A stretch of 64,000 nucleotides of DNA, from positions 62,001 to 126,000 of the forward strand of contig NZ_JAUSRO010000017.1 of NCBI RefSeq assembly GCF_030811835.1. The letters are read 5' to 3'. The notes under the pieces were generated by a model, which saw nothing but the letters and a program-made list of their open reading frames with translations, did not search any database and was not told the DNA's origin. Position 1 is the first letter of the stretch; every line of letters starts with the position of its first letter. This document shows positions 8,718 to 17,153 of the stretch, piece after piece. The stretch is from Variovorax ginsengisoli. GTDB lineage: Bacteria; Pseudomonadota; Gammaproteobacteria; Burkholderiales; Burkholderiaceae_C. The position numbers were made by a program, and so were the translations under genes.

Positions 8718-9428
8718 ATGATCACCGCGCCCCAGTCCCTGCGAGCAGGCATGTACCCACGCTGGTGGCGTATTGCAGCAGCACGCGCGCTCATGCGGAC
8801 TGTGCTGACGGTGATGGTCGTGGTCATGTCATTCGGACCGGTCGCAGCGCCGGATGAGCGCGTCATGCAGTCGGCGGACGCGGCCGACGTCGCGCTGGAG
8901 GACGTCGTGCGACAGATCAAGCTCATTGACCAGGCCTCCCGCGAGGTCCTCAGCTTGCGCAGTTCGCCAGACATCGAACAGGAACTTGCCCGCATCGGGC
9001 AAGCCCGCCAATACACCCATGCGGCGCTCAAGCGTCTCGGTGCCACGGTTCGTGACAGCCAGGGGTTGCGTTTGATGGCGAATGTGCGTGACGCAGGTGC
9101 GCGTTATCAGCCGCTTCAGAGAAGCTTTGAGCGGCTGGTGCGTGAAGCCCGTATCGACGATGCGCGCGACCTCTTCCTGGGCGATCTGCGGCCCGCACAA
9201 CTCGACTACTTCTCCGAAGTGAAGAAGGCGTTCAGACATCAGCAGGCCCATGTGGCTTCGTTGACACGCGAGGAGAGCCTGTACATCGTGCCGCGTTGGC
9301 TCATCGGCGGCGTGATCGGCCTGGCGGCCTTGTTCTATGTCCTCGCCTTTGCGCTGTGGCGCTGGATGGAAGCGACCGAGGTCGACCCAGCAGCCCAAGT
9401 CTGCGAGTCGGGCGCTCCCAGGTCTTGA
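8718..9428 (+). CDS. MCP-sensor-like membrane protein lacking HAMP and signalling domains
   Basis: 236 aa, function not recognised. A hydrophobic segment near residues 26-44 is followed by about 150 residues of amphipathic helix (for example IKLIDQASREVLSLRSSPDI), then a second hydrophobic segment near 195-216 and a 20-residue cytoplasmic tail. This TM-helical bundle-TM plan is that of the 4HB sensor half of the two MCPs just upstream, but the frame stops before any HAMP or signalling hairpin. It starts 17 bases after the second MCP, with GAAGG upstream of the ATG, so it looks translated rather than a random remnant. It may be a truncated MCP paralogue or a separate periplasmic sensor subunit. 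The resemblance is architectural and was not tested by alignment. Confidence 0.7.
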   Translation: MITAPQSLRAGMYPRWWRIAAARALMRTVLTVMVVVMSFGPVAAPDERVMQSADAADVALEDVVRQIKLIDQASREVLSLRSSPDIEQELARIGQARQYTHAALKRLGATVRDSQGLRLMANVRDAGARYQPLQRSFERLVREARIDDARDLFLGDLRPAQLDYFSEVKKAFRHQQAHVASLTREESLYIVPRWLIGGVIGLAALFYVLAFALWRWMEATEVDPAAQVCESGAPRS

Positions 9429-9468
9429 AAAGAGCCGCAAGTTGGTGCCTTCTCGCCCCTTTGCGGCC

Positions 9469-9495
9469 TGCATTTCTTCTGGTCGCCGCCGATAA
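9469..9495 (+). promoter_or_regulatory. Candidate FliA (sigma-28) promoter for flgKL
   Basis: A perfect -10-type element GCCGATAA lies at 9488-9495. A weak -35-like TGCATTTC is placed 11 bases upstream (consensus TAAAGTTT-N11-GCCGATAA). flgK starts 55 bases downstream. In enterobacteria flgKL is partly class III, which fits. The -35 match is poor (4 of 8), so the call rests on the -10. Confidence 0.6.
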
Positions 9496-9549
9496 ATCAC
9501 AGTAGGCAGCAATCACAACGACTGCCCTAAATCAACAAGGTAAAAAGCA

Positions 9550-11532
9550 ATGTCCGGAAGCATGTTTTCCACCGGGTTGAGTGGCCTCAACATCGCAAGA
9601 ACTGCACTGTTGGTCACCTCCCACAACACAGCGAACGTCAACACGGAGGGCTACAGCCGCCAGACCGCGATCATCAAGACGTCCGATGCCCTAGGTACCA
9701 CTTCCGGCTTTATCGGAACGGGCGCACAAGTGACCACCGTGGCCCGCAGCTACGACAAATTCCTCACGACGCAACTGAGTGCGGCGCAGTCGGCCACCGA
9801 GGCGTTGAGCACCTACGGCTCTCAGATCAGCCAGGTCGATACGATGTTGATGGACACCAATGCGGGCCTGCCAACCTTGCTGCAAGGCTTCTTCACCGGC
9901 GTGCAGGCCGTGGCCAACGCGCCTGCCGACACTGCAGCGCGCCAGCAGCTCATCAGCGCGGCCTCTACGTTGTCCAACAAGTTCCGCTCCACGGACAAGT
10001 ACCTGAGCGACCTCAATGAAGCGATCAATCAGCAGATCGACAGCAGTGCCACCCAGATCAATGGCTATGCGAAGCAGATCGCGACTCTGAATAAGCAGAT
10101 CGGCCAGCTCAGCGCCGTAGCAGGGGGGCAGCCGCCCAACGACCTGCTCGATCAGCGAGACCAGCTGGTCAATTCGCTGAGCAAGCTCGTGAACGTCAAG
10201 GTGCTGGAGCAGGACAATGGGCAGTACAACGTGTTCATCGGATCGGGTCAGTCGCTGGTGCTGGGCACTCATTCGTCTGAAGTCTCGTCGGTGAACTCGG
10301 CGGCCGACCCCACGCGCAAGGCCATTGCACTGGTGGACTTTGCCGGCAAGACCAACGAGGTGCGCGACGGCGTGATCAGCGGCGGCTCGCTCGGCGGGCT
10401 GATGTCCTTTCGCGAGCAGACCCTGACGCCCGCGCAGAACGCGATCGGCCGGCTGGCCATGACGCTGTCTGACACGGTAAACGCGCAGCAGAAGCTGGGC
10501 ATCGACCTCAGCGGCGCGTTGGGCAAGGACCTTCTGACGACCGCCACACCGGGTGTGTTTTCCAACGCGCGAAATTCGGGCGACCTGACGCTCAGTGCCA
10601 GCGTCTCGAACGTCTCCGCGCTGACCACCAGTGATTATTCGGTCGCAGTGGGCCAGAAGATGGTCAGCGGCGTGCCGACGCTGACCTATTCAGTCACGCG
10701 ACTTTCCGACCAGAAGGCCGTGGGCTCCTTTGTGGGGACGGACTTTCCGGTGACCTTCGACGGCGTGACCGTGGCACAAGCCAGCGGTACGGCCAAACCG
10801 GGCGACTCGTTCCTGGTACAGCCGACGCGTACCGGGGCACGCGATCTGGATGTTCTGGTGAACGATCCTGCGAAAGTTGCGGCGGCCGCCGCCGTCGCGA
10901 CGAGCAATACGCCGACCAACCAGGGCAATGGCGTGATCGGCGCTGCCCTGGTCGATGCGGCCTATCCTGGCTCGCCGTTGACAGCACCCATCAAGTTGAC
11001 GTTCGACGCCGCCAGCCAGAGTTTCACCGCATCGCCTGCGCTCCCCGCCTTTACCGTCACGCCAACCGATGGCAGTTCGGCGAGCTACGCGGCGGGCGCT
11101 GCCATTCCCTACACGGCGGGAGCAACCATCAGCTTTGGCGGAGTGTCGATCAAGCCGACGGGCAAGCCCGCAACGGGCGACACCTTTACCATCGCCAGCA
11201 ACGCAGGCGCCGTGACGGACGGCACCAACATGCTGCTGCTGGGCAAGCTCCAGACCACCAACACCATCGGTAACGGCACAAGCACGTTCAACACCGCCTA
11301 TTCGCAACTGGTCAGCGAGGTGGGCAGTCGCTCGCTCGAAGTGCAGATCGCTGAGACCACGCAGACCAGCGTGAAGAGCCAGATCCAAGCCAGCCAGCAA
11401 TCGATCTCAGGTGTCAACCAGGACGAGGAGACCGCCAACCTGTTGATGTACCAGCAGATGTACCAGGCCAATGCGAAGGTGATCCAGGCCGCCTCGGACA
11501 TGTTCAACGCCATTCTGGGCATCAGGACCTGA
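9550..11532 (+). CDS. flgK: Hook-filament junction protein FlgK (HAP1)
   Basis: 660 aa, longer than the 547 aa of E. coli but normal for Burkholderiales. The N-terminal helix has TGLSGLNIARTALLVTSHNT followed by NTEGYSRQ, the HAP1 signature. The C-terminal helix is SQQSISGVNQDEETANLLMY followed by YQANAKVIQAASDMFNAIL. The extra length sits in a Gly/Ser/Thr-rich middle domain (about residues 330-560). FlgK joins hook to filament, with FlgL encoded 37 bases downstream. A candidate FliA promoter lies just upstream. Confidence 0.97.
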   Translation: MSGSMFSTGLSGLNIARTALLVTSHNTANVNTEGYSRQTAIIKTSDALGTTSGFIGTGAQVTTVARSYDKFLTTQLSAAQSATEALSTYGSQISQVDTMLMDTNAGLPTLLQGFFTGVQAVANAPADTAARQQLISAASTLSNKFRSTDKYLSDLNEAINQQIDSSATQINGYAKQIATLNKQIGQLSAVAGGQPPNDLLDQRDQLVNSLSKLVNVKVLEQDNGQYNVFIGSGQSLVLGTHSSEVSSVNSAADPTRKAIALVDFAGKTNEVRDGVISGGSLGGLMSFREQTLTPAQNAIGRLAMTLSDTVNAQQKLGIDLSGALGKDLLTTATPGVFSNARNSGDLTLSASVSNVSALTTSDYSVAVGQKMVSGVPTLTYSVTRLSDQKAVGSFVGTDFPVTFDGVTVAQASGTAKPGDSFLVQPTRTGARDLDVLVNDPAKVAAAAAVATSNTPTNQGNGVIGAALVDAAYPGSPLTAPIKLTFDAASQSFTASPALPAFTVTPTDGSSASYAAGAAIPYTAGATISFGGVSIKPTGKPATGDTFTIASNAGAVTDGTNMLLLGKLQTTNTIGNGTSTFNTAYSQLVSEVGSRSLEVQIAETTQTSVKSQIQASQQSISGVNQDEETANLLMYQQMYQANAKVIQAASDMFNAILGIRT

Positions 11533-11569
11533 ACGCCAGCGTGCGTCCCCATCTTTTCGGAAGTTCATC

Positions 11570-12784
11570 ATGCGTATCAGCACCCAATCCTTCTACCAGC
11601 AAGGCGTCGCCGGAATGGCATATCAGCAGCAGCGCGTATTTCGCGTGCAGCAGCAGATTTCGGCCAACACGCGGATCATCACCGCCTCGGACGATCCGGT
11701 CGGCGCTGCACGTGCGCTCGGCGTGAGCGAGACGCTGGCCAAGTCCGACCAGTACAAGACCACCCGTGACCGTGCAACGCTGGCGTTGTCCAACGAGAGC
11801 AGTGCGCTCGACAGCGTCACATCCATCCTGCAGAACGTCAGGTCCACCATCGTCCAGGCAGGTAACGGCACGCTGTCCGACGCGGATCGCACCACCCTTG
11901 CCACCACGCTCCAGAGCAGTCTGGACCAGCTCGTCGGGCTGGCCAATACGGGCGATGGCAATGGCCAATACATGTTCGGCGGCCACCGCAGCGGATCGGA
12001 GCCTTTCGTCAAGCAGGCCGACGGCAGCTATCAGTACATCGGCGACCAGGGGCAGCGCCTTATGCAGATCGACACTTCGCGCCAGATGGCGAGTTCGGAC
12101 GATGGCAGAAGCGTATTCCAGTCGGTCCAGGGTGGGTCGGGCTACGTGGCTTCCAGCGGCAGTGCCAACACCGGTTCGGCCGTCTTCAGTTCGATCAGTA
12201 CGGTGGATGCCACGGCGGCCAACTATGGCAGTGACTTCTCGATCAGCTTCACGGGTGGAAACTACACCGTGACCACCAAGGCGACACCGTCTGTGACCGT
12301 GGCGACGGGCGCCTACCAGGACGGCAATCCGATCGCGTTCGGTGGGTTGCAGGTCTCCGTTTCGGGCACGCCGGCCGATGGCGACAAGATCGATGTCTCG
12401 ACCGCGAAGAATGCGGGCACCGACATGTTTGGCGCGATCTCCGATCTGGTCGCCGCGCTGCGCAAGCCGATTGCGGGAGGAGGCCCGGGCGCGCAGGCGC
12501 AGCTTCTCAATGCGTTGAGCACGGCCAACGTGAAGATGAAGAACAGCTACGACAATGTGGCGACGGTGAGCTCGTCGGTGGGATCGCGACTCAATGAAAT
12601 CGAGGCCCTCGACACTGCCGGTTCGTCGCGCAAGTTGCTGGACCAGACCTATCTGTCGCAGTTGCAGGACCTGGATTTGGCGTCGGCCCTGTCGGACGTC
12701 GTTGAGCGAAAGACGGCGCTGACGGCAACGCAGAAGACCTTTGCGGCGCTTCAGGACATCGCACTGTTCAACTACGTCAAGTAA
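11570..12784 (+). CDS. flgL: Hook-filament junction protein FlgL (HAP3)
   Basis: 404 aa. The N-terminus MRISTQSFYQQGVAGM and the segment ITASDDPVGAARAL are typical of FlgL, and the C-terminal helix (DLASALSDVVERKTALTATQ) matches flagellin-family proteins. FlgL is the adaptor on which filament assembly begins. It follows flgK in the same operon and ends 22 bases from the convergent fliR. No hairpin followed by T residues was found in that short gap, so a terminator was not assigned. Confidence 0.96.
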   Translation: MRISTQSFYQQGVAGMAYQQQRVFRVQQQISANTRIITASDDPVGAARALGVSETLAKSDQYKTTRDRATLALSNESSALDSVTSILQNVRSTIVQAGNGTLSDADRTTLATTLQSSLDQLVGLANTGDGNGQYMFGGHRSGSEPFVKQADGSYQYIGDQGQRLMQIDTSRQMASSDDGRSVFQSVQGGSGYVASSGSANTGSAVFSSISTVDATAANYGSDFSISFTGGNYTVTTKATPSVTVATGAYQDGNPIAFGGLQVSVSGTPADGDKIDVSTAKNAGTDMFGAISDLVAALRKPIAGGGPGAQAQLLNALSTANVKMKNSYDNVATVSSSVGSRLNEIEALDTAGSSRKLLDQTYLSQLQDLDLASALSDVVERKTALTATQKTFAALQDIALFNYVK

Positions 12785-12806
12785 CGGTCAAGAGAATCGG
12801 CGGCGC

Positions 12807-13598
12807 TCAGGAATGCAGCGCTGCCGTGAACTGCATGAGCAACTCGATGCCTTGCGCGATGCGGGGCTCCAGAAAAGCCGACAGCCGAGGCACCAGCAGT
12901 TCAAGCATGCCGATGCCGAAGAGCAGCGTGAGCGGAAAGCCGATCGAGAAAACGCTGAACTGCGGCGCCGACCGATTGAGAATGCCCATGGCCATGTTCA
13001 GAATCAGGAGCGCGGTGACCAGTGGCAATGCGAGCAGCAGTCCATGTTCGAAGATGCGCGCGCCGGCAAGTGCCAGCACCATCCAACCGTTGGCCGCCAA
13101 CGGTGCATCCGCGATGGGCAGTGTGCGAAAGCTGTCGGACAGTGCCTGGATCAACAGAAGGTGCCCGTCGAGCGCCAGGAAGATGAGCATGGCCAGCATG
13201 TTGAGCAGACGTGCCACGACCACGGTGGTGCCTCTGCTCATCGGATCGTAGAAGGAAGCGAAGGACAGTCCCATCTGCAGGCCGATGTACTCGCCGGCGG
13301 CCTGCACGGCGGCAAAGACCATACGCATCGTCCAGCCCATGGCCGCGCCGATGATCACCTGCTGGGCAATGATCCACAGACCTCCGACGGACACGATGGG
13401 CACAGAAGGAATCTGCAACGTGGGGCCGAGCAACAGCGCGAACATCGCTGCGCAGCCGACCTTGACCTGGCGCGGCACCCAGGATTCGCCGAAGACCGGT
13501 GCGGTGCTGAACAGCGCCAGCATGCGCACGAAAGGCCAGAGGAAGGTGGTGGTCCAGAGCTCGAGCTGGCCCGAGGACACCGACAGGATCGACTGCAT
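12807..13598 (-). CDS. fliR: Flagellar export gate protein FliR
   Basis: 263 aa, a polytopic membrane protein of the flagellar type III export gate. The sequence has several hydrophobic helices and family segments such as FLWPFVRMLALFSTAPVFGE near the N-terminus. It is the last gene of the minus-strand fliF-fliR operon. Its ATG overlaps the fliQ stop by one base (TGATG), so translation is coupled. It forms a helical FliPQR pore with the two genes before it. Confidence 0.96.
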   Translation of the reverse strand: MQSILSVSSGQLELWTTTFLWPFVRMLALFSTAPVFGESWVPRQVKVGCAAMFALLLGPTLQIPSVPIVSVGGLWIIAQQVIIGAAMGWTMRMVFAAVQAAGEYIGLQMGLSFASFYDPMSRGTTVVVARLLNMLAMLIFLALDGHLLLIQALSDSFRTLPIADAPLAANGWMVLALAGARIFEHGLLLALPLVTALLILNMAMGILNRSAPQFSVFSIGFPLTLLFGIGMLELLVPRLSAFLEPRIAQGIELLMQFTAALHS

Positions 13599-13867
13599 CA
13601 GCCCAGCAGCTGGGGGATGCTGGAGAACAGCCGGGTCATGTAGTCGACCATTTGCGCGAGCATCCAGGGGCCGGCAAGCACCATGACGGCGAACACGGCG
13701 AGCAGTTTCGGGATGAAGGACAGTGTGGCTTCATTGATCTGCGTGGCTGCCTGGAAGATGCTGACGACCAGGCCGACAACCAGCGCGACGAGCAGCATCG
13801 GCGCGCCGAGCAACAGCGAGACCTCGATGGCCTGCGTGCCGACGGACATGACGGATTCGGGGGTCAT
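13598..13867 (-). CDS. fliQ: Flagellar export gate protein FliQ
   Basis: 89 aa, exactly the family length, with two transmembrane helices (about residues 16-40 and 52-75) and the conserved start MTPESVMSVGTQAIEVSLLL. FliQ is part of the FliPQR export gate. It lies 15 bases downstream of fliP and overlaps fliR by one base. Confidence 0.97.
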   Translation of the reverse strand: MTPESVMSVGTQAIEVSLLLGAPMLLVALVVGLVVSIFQAATQINEATLSFIPKLLAVFAVMVLAGPWMLAQMVDYMTRLFSSIPQLLG

Positions 13868-13882
13868 GGCGAATGCTCCGTG

Positions 13883-14644
13883 TCAGAGATAGAAGCTCTT
13901 GGCGAGCGCGCCGATGAGCAGTTGCCAGCCATCGGCCAGCACGAAGAGCATGAGCTTGAAGGGCAGGGCGATGGTGGCTGGCGGCACCATCATCATGCCC
14001 ATGGACATCAGGACGCTGGCCACCACGAGGTCAATGATCAGGAACGGAATGAAGATGGTGAAGCCGATCTGGAAAGCCGTCTTCAGTTCGCTGATGACAT
14101 AGGCCGGCAGCAGGATGCGCAGCGGCACGTCTTCAGGGCCCTGCATGTCCGGTGCCTTGGCCAGGCGGGCGAACAGCGCCAGGTCCGACTCGCGGGTTTG
14201 CTTGAGCATGAAGGTCTTCAGTGGCGCAACGCCACGCTCGAGCGCTTGTTCCGCGCTGATCTTGCTGGCCGAGAACGGCACGTAGGCGTCGTCGTAGATC
14301 TTGTCGAAGACGGGTGCCATGACGAAAAAGGTGAGAAACAGCGAGAGTCCCACCAGCACCTGGTTGGGTGGAGACGACTGGGTGCCGATGGCCGTGCGAA
14401 GAAGGCCGAGCACGATCAGGATGCGGGTGAAGCCGGTCATGCTCAGCAGCAGCGCCGGCAGCAGCGAAAGCGAGGTCAGCAGCACCAGTGTCTGCACGCT
14501 CAGCGACCAGTTCTGGCTGCCGCCGGGGCCGGGTGTGCTGGTGAGTCCGGGCAGGCCCTGTGCGGCGGCATGGGTCGACATCAGGCCGACGAGCACGGCT
14601 GCGCCGAGCGCCCACAGGCGCGCGCGGTTGGGAATGCGGGTCAT
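13883..14644 (-). CDS. fliP: Flagellar export gate protein FliP
   Basis: 253 aa. A signal peptide (about residues 1-29) is followed by the hydrophobic core TSLSLLPALLLSMTGFTRI and the conserved RTAIGTQSSPPNQVLVGL region. FliP has a cleaved signal in many species and forms the pentameric core of the export gate. Its ATG overlaps the fliO stop by 4 bases. Confidence 0.97.
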   Translation of the reverse strand: MTRIPNRARLWALGAAVLVGLMSTHAAAQGLPGLTSTPGPGGSQNWSLSVQTLVLLTSLSLLPALLLSMTGFTRILIVLGLLRTAIGTQSSPPNQVLVGLSLFLTFFVMAPVFDKIYDDAYVPFSASKISAEQALERGVAPLKTFMLKQTRESDLALFARLAKAPDMQGPEDVPLRILLPAYVISELKTAFQIGFTIFIPFLIIDLVVASVLMSMGMMMVPPATIALPFKLMLFVLADGWQLLIGALAKSFYL

Positions 14645-15108
14645 GGGGTAGGGCGCAGCCGGGCGGAGAGGCTGTCGCGCAGACGCAGCGCGAAGGGCGC
14701 AAGCGAAGGCAGCGGCTGCGCGGGCGCGGCGTCGTGGCTCGCCTGCGCCGGCAGGGTGTGCAGGGTCTGCACGTTCTGGGCGGTCACGCCGAGCACCAGC
14801 CAGGTGCCGGCCACCTCAACCACGACCACGCGCTCGCGCTGGCCGACCATCGACGTCGACACCACCTTGACCAGGCCGTTACCGCCCATGCGGTGCACGC
14901 CAAAGCGGCGCCCGAGCCAGGCGCACAGGAAAATCGCGCCCACCACGACCAGTGTGCCGAGGACGGCCTGCAGCATGCTTGATCCGCCAGAGGACGTGCC
15001 GGCTTCGAGGGCGGGCGACGGCACCAGCGGCAGCGCGGCGTGCGCGGCCATGGCGCAGGCGCTCGCCAGCGCGCCGGCAAGCAATGTGCGAAGTCGGATC
15101 GTGTTCAT
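14641..15108 (-). CDS. fliO: Flagellar biosynthesis protein FliO
   Basis: 155 aa. A short hydrophobic leader (residues about 8-25) precedes a transmembrane helix (about 45-64, MLQAVLGTLVVVGAIFLCAW) and a small cytoplasmic domain with VKVVSTSMVGQRERVVVVEV, the FliO signature. FliO assists FliP assembly. Start chosen at 15108, which overlaps the fliN stop by 4 bases; the frame is open further upstream inside fliN but without support. Confidence 0.92.
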   Translation of the reverse strand: MNTIRLRTLLAGALASACAMAAHAALPLVPSPALEAGTSSGGSSMLQAVLGTLVVVGAIFLCAWLGRRFGVHRMGGNGLVKVVSTSMVGQRERVVVVEVAGTWLVLGVTAQNVQTLHTLPAQASHDAAPAQPLPSLAPFALRLRDSLSARLRPTP

Positions 15109-15548
15109 GTGCGGCTGAGCTTCTGGATGCGTTCCGAGGGCGTGATGATCTCGGTCAGCCGGATGCCGTATTTGTCGTTCACCACCACCACCTCGCCCTG
15201 CGCGATCAGGTAGCCGTTGATGAGCACGTCCAGCGGCTGGCCGGCCAGGCCGTCGAGCTCGACGACCGAGCCCTGCGACAGCTGCAGCAAGTTCTTGATG
15301 GTCAGCCGGGTACGGCCGATCTCGGTGGTCAGCTGAACCGGCACGTCGAGCACACGCTCGATGTCCACCGAATTCGAATTCCTGGCGTGGCCTTCGGGCA
15401 GTTGCTGGAACACGGCCTGCTCGACTGGAGCGGGAGCTGGCGCGGGTGCTGGTGTGGGTGCAGGCGGTGGCGCTGAGGCGGCCGTCTGTTCGGCCAGTGC
15501 GCTGGCCCAATCGTCGAGCCCTTCGTCGGTGGAATTGGAGTCGGTCAT
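15105..15548 (-). CDS. fliN: Flagellar motor switch protein FliN
   Basis: 147 aa. A variable N-terminus with an Ala-Pro repeat linker (about residues 27-42) leads to a SpoA/FliN domain in the C-terminal 85 residues: VDIERVLDVPVQLTTEIGRT and LDGLAGQPLDVLINGYLIAQ. FliN forms the C-ring base with FliM. The start at 15548 overlaps the fliM stop by 4 bases, and its stop overlaps fliO by 4 bases. Confidence 0.96.
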   Translation of the reverse strand: MTDSNSTDEGLDDWASALAEQTAASAPPPAPTPAPAPAPAPVEQAVFQQLPEGHARNSNSVDIERVLDVPVQLTTEIGRTRLTIKNLLQLSQGSVVELDGLAGQPLDVLINGYLIAQGEVVVVNDKYGIRLTEIITPSERIQKLSRT

Positions 15549-16543
15549 GATCTTTTCTCTGAAATCTCGTCTTGATGGTTGATCATCTGCTGGACGCTCA
15601 ATGCATAGTGGTCGTTGGACACGCCGTAGCCGCACTTCATGATCGGCACGCCGTCCACGCGCGCGAGAACCGTGTCGGGAAGCTCGATGGGCAGCACGTC
15701 GCCCACGCGCAGCTTCATCAGCTCGCCGACCGTCGAATGCAGCGTGGCGAAGTCGGCCGTGAGCTGCACGTCGGCACTTTGCATTTGCCGCGACATCTGT
15801 TGCACCCAGCGCTTGTCGACTTCGACCTCGTCCTGCATCGGTTTGGAGAGCAGGTCGCGGATCGGCTCCACCATCGAATAGGGGATGCACACGTGCAGGA
15901 AACCGCCCACGGGACCGAACTCGATCTGCAGCGTGGTGTTGATCACCACCTCGTTGGGCGCGACGATGTTGGCCAGCTTGCCGTGCATCTCGGCGCGGAT
16001 GTAGTCGAATTCGATCGGGAACACCGGACGCCATGCTTCGGCATAGCACGTCAGCGCGAGGTCGAGCATGCGGCGGATGATGCGTTGCTCGGTGCGGGTG
16101 AAGTCGCGGCCTTCCACGCGCACGTGGTAGCGGCCATCGCTTCCAAACAGGTTGTCGACCACCAGGAAGACGAGCTTCGGGTCGAACACGAACAGGGCCG
16201 TGCCGCGCAGCGGCTTCATGTGCAGCATGTTGATGTTGGTGGGCACCGGCAGGTGCCGTACGAACTCGCCATACTGCTGGATGTTGATCGGGCCCACCGA
16301 AATGTCGGCGCTGCGGCGCATGAAGCTCAGCAGCGAACCACGCATGTTGCGTGCAAAGCGCTCGTTGATGACCTCCAGCGTGTGCATCCGCCCGCGCACC
16401 ACACGGTCGGGTGCGCCGAGGTCGTAGACCGGCAGTCCACTGGTGGCCGTGTTGGGCTTGGAAGTCTGGTCGACCTCACCGCCCGTGACGCCTTGCAGCA
16501 GCGCATCGACCTCGTCCTGCGAGAGAACCTGATCATAGGACAT
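15545..16543 (-). CDS. fliM: Flagellar motor switch protein FliM
   Basis: 332 aa. The N-terminus carries LSQDEVDALLQGV, the peptide that binds phosphorylated CheY. The middle domain resembles the CheC fold (ERFARNMRGSLLSFMRRSAD and VGPINIQQYGEF), and the C-terminal SpoA domain pairs with FliN (LMKLRVGDVLPIELPDTVLA). FliM receives the CheY-P signal made by the che genes 20 kb away. It sits 21 bases after fliL. Confidence 0.97.
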   Translation of the reverse strand: MSYDQVLSQDEVDALLQGVTGGEVDQTSKPNTATSGLPVYDLGAPDRVVRGRMHTLEVINERFARNMRGSLLSFMRRSADISVGPINIQQYGEFVRHLPVPTNINMLHMKPLRGTALFVFDPKLVFLVVDNLFGSDGRYHVRVEGRDFTRTEQRIIRRMLDLALTCYAEAWRPVFPIEFDYIRAEMHGKLANIVAPNEVVINTTLQIEFGPVGGFLHVCIPYSMVEPIRDLLSKPMQDEVEVDKRWVQQMSRQMQSADVQLTADFATLHSTVGELMKLRVGDVLPIELPDTVLARVDGVPIMKCGYGVSNDHYALSVQQMINHQDEISEKRS

Positions 16544-16564
16544 GGGTAGCCTGACTCTGCGCGC

Positions 16565-17044
16565 TCATTGCACCACGAACGAGTTGAACGAGACGCCGGC
16601 GACCTTGATCGCGGCTTCGTTGGCGTCGGACGCCTTGTTGAGTTCCTTCAGGATCTCGTCGGCGAGCTTGGTGCGGTCTTCCGCGGTGATCAACGTATCG
16701 GCGGCGCGGTTGGACAGCAGCAGCAGCACGCGGCTTCGCAGTTCGGGCATCTGCTCGACCAGCTTGGCCTTGGTCGGCTCCGAATAGACCTTGAGGGTCA
16801 GCCCGACATGCAGGAAGCGCGCACGTCCTTCGGATTGCACGTTGACCGTGATCGGTTCCATTGGCACGAAGATCGGCTTTTCCACCACGGGCTCGGCATG
16901 CTTGGCCGGGCCTGCTGCGCGTCCGAAGTAGAAGTAGGCGCCCGCTGCACCTCCCAGCGCGAGGACGACGGCCACCACGATCACGAGCAGCTTCTTGCTG
17001 CGTGGAGGGCTTGGATTATCTGCAGGAGGTTTGGTGGTAGCCAT
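16565..17044 (-). CDS. fliL: Flagellar basal-body-associated protein FliL
   Basis: 159 aa. A short Lys/Pro-rich cytoplasmic N-terminus, one transmembrane helix (about residues 18-40) and a periplasmic domain with FVPMEPITVNVQSEGRARFL and VGLTLKVYSEPT match FliL, which supports stator function. The frame is open 18 codons further upstream, but MATTKPPADNPSPPRSKK at 17044 is a sensible start. The 109-base gap between fliK and fliL is the largest in this operon, and no promoter was recognised in it. Confidence 0.95.
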   Translation of the reverse strand: MATTKPPADNPSPPRSKKLLVIVVAVVLALGGAAGAYFYFGRAAGPAKHAEPVVEKPIFVPMEPITVNVQSEGRARFLHVGLTLKVYSEPTKAKLVEQMPELRSRVLLLLSNRAADTLITAEDRTKLADEILKELNKASDANEAAIKVAGVSFNSFVVQ

Positions 17045-17153
17045 GGCGTATGTCGGTATCGAATAACGTTGATTCTTACGGAGGCTGACGCCGAACAAGT
17101 GCCGATGAGAGGGGTGAAAGTCCTGCAGATCTGCCCATGCGGCGCAGCTTCAT

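Noticed and set aside
12741..15118. Plus-strand frames over fliR-fliO
   Set aside because: Gln/His/Arg-rich shadow frames opposite the fliOPQR genes.
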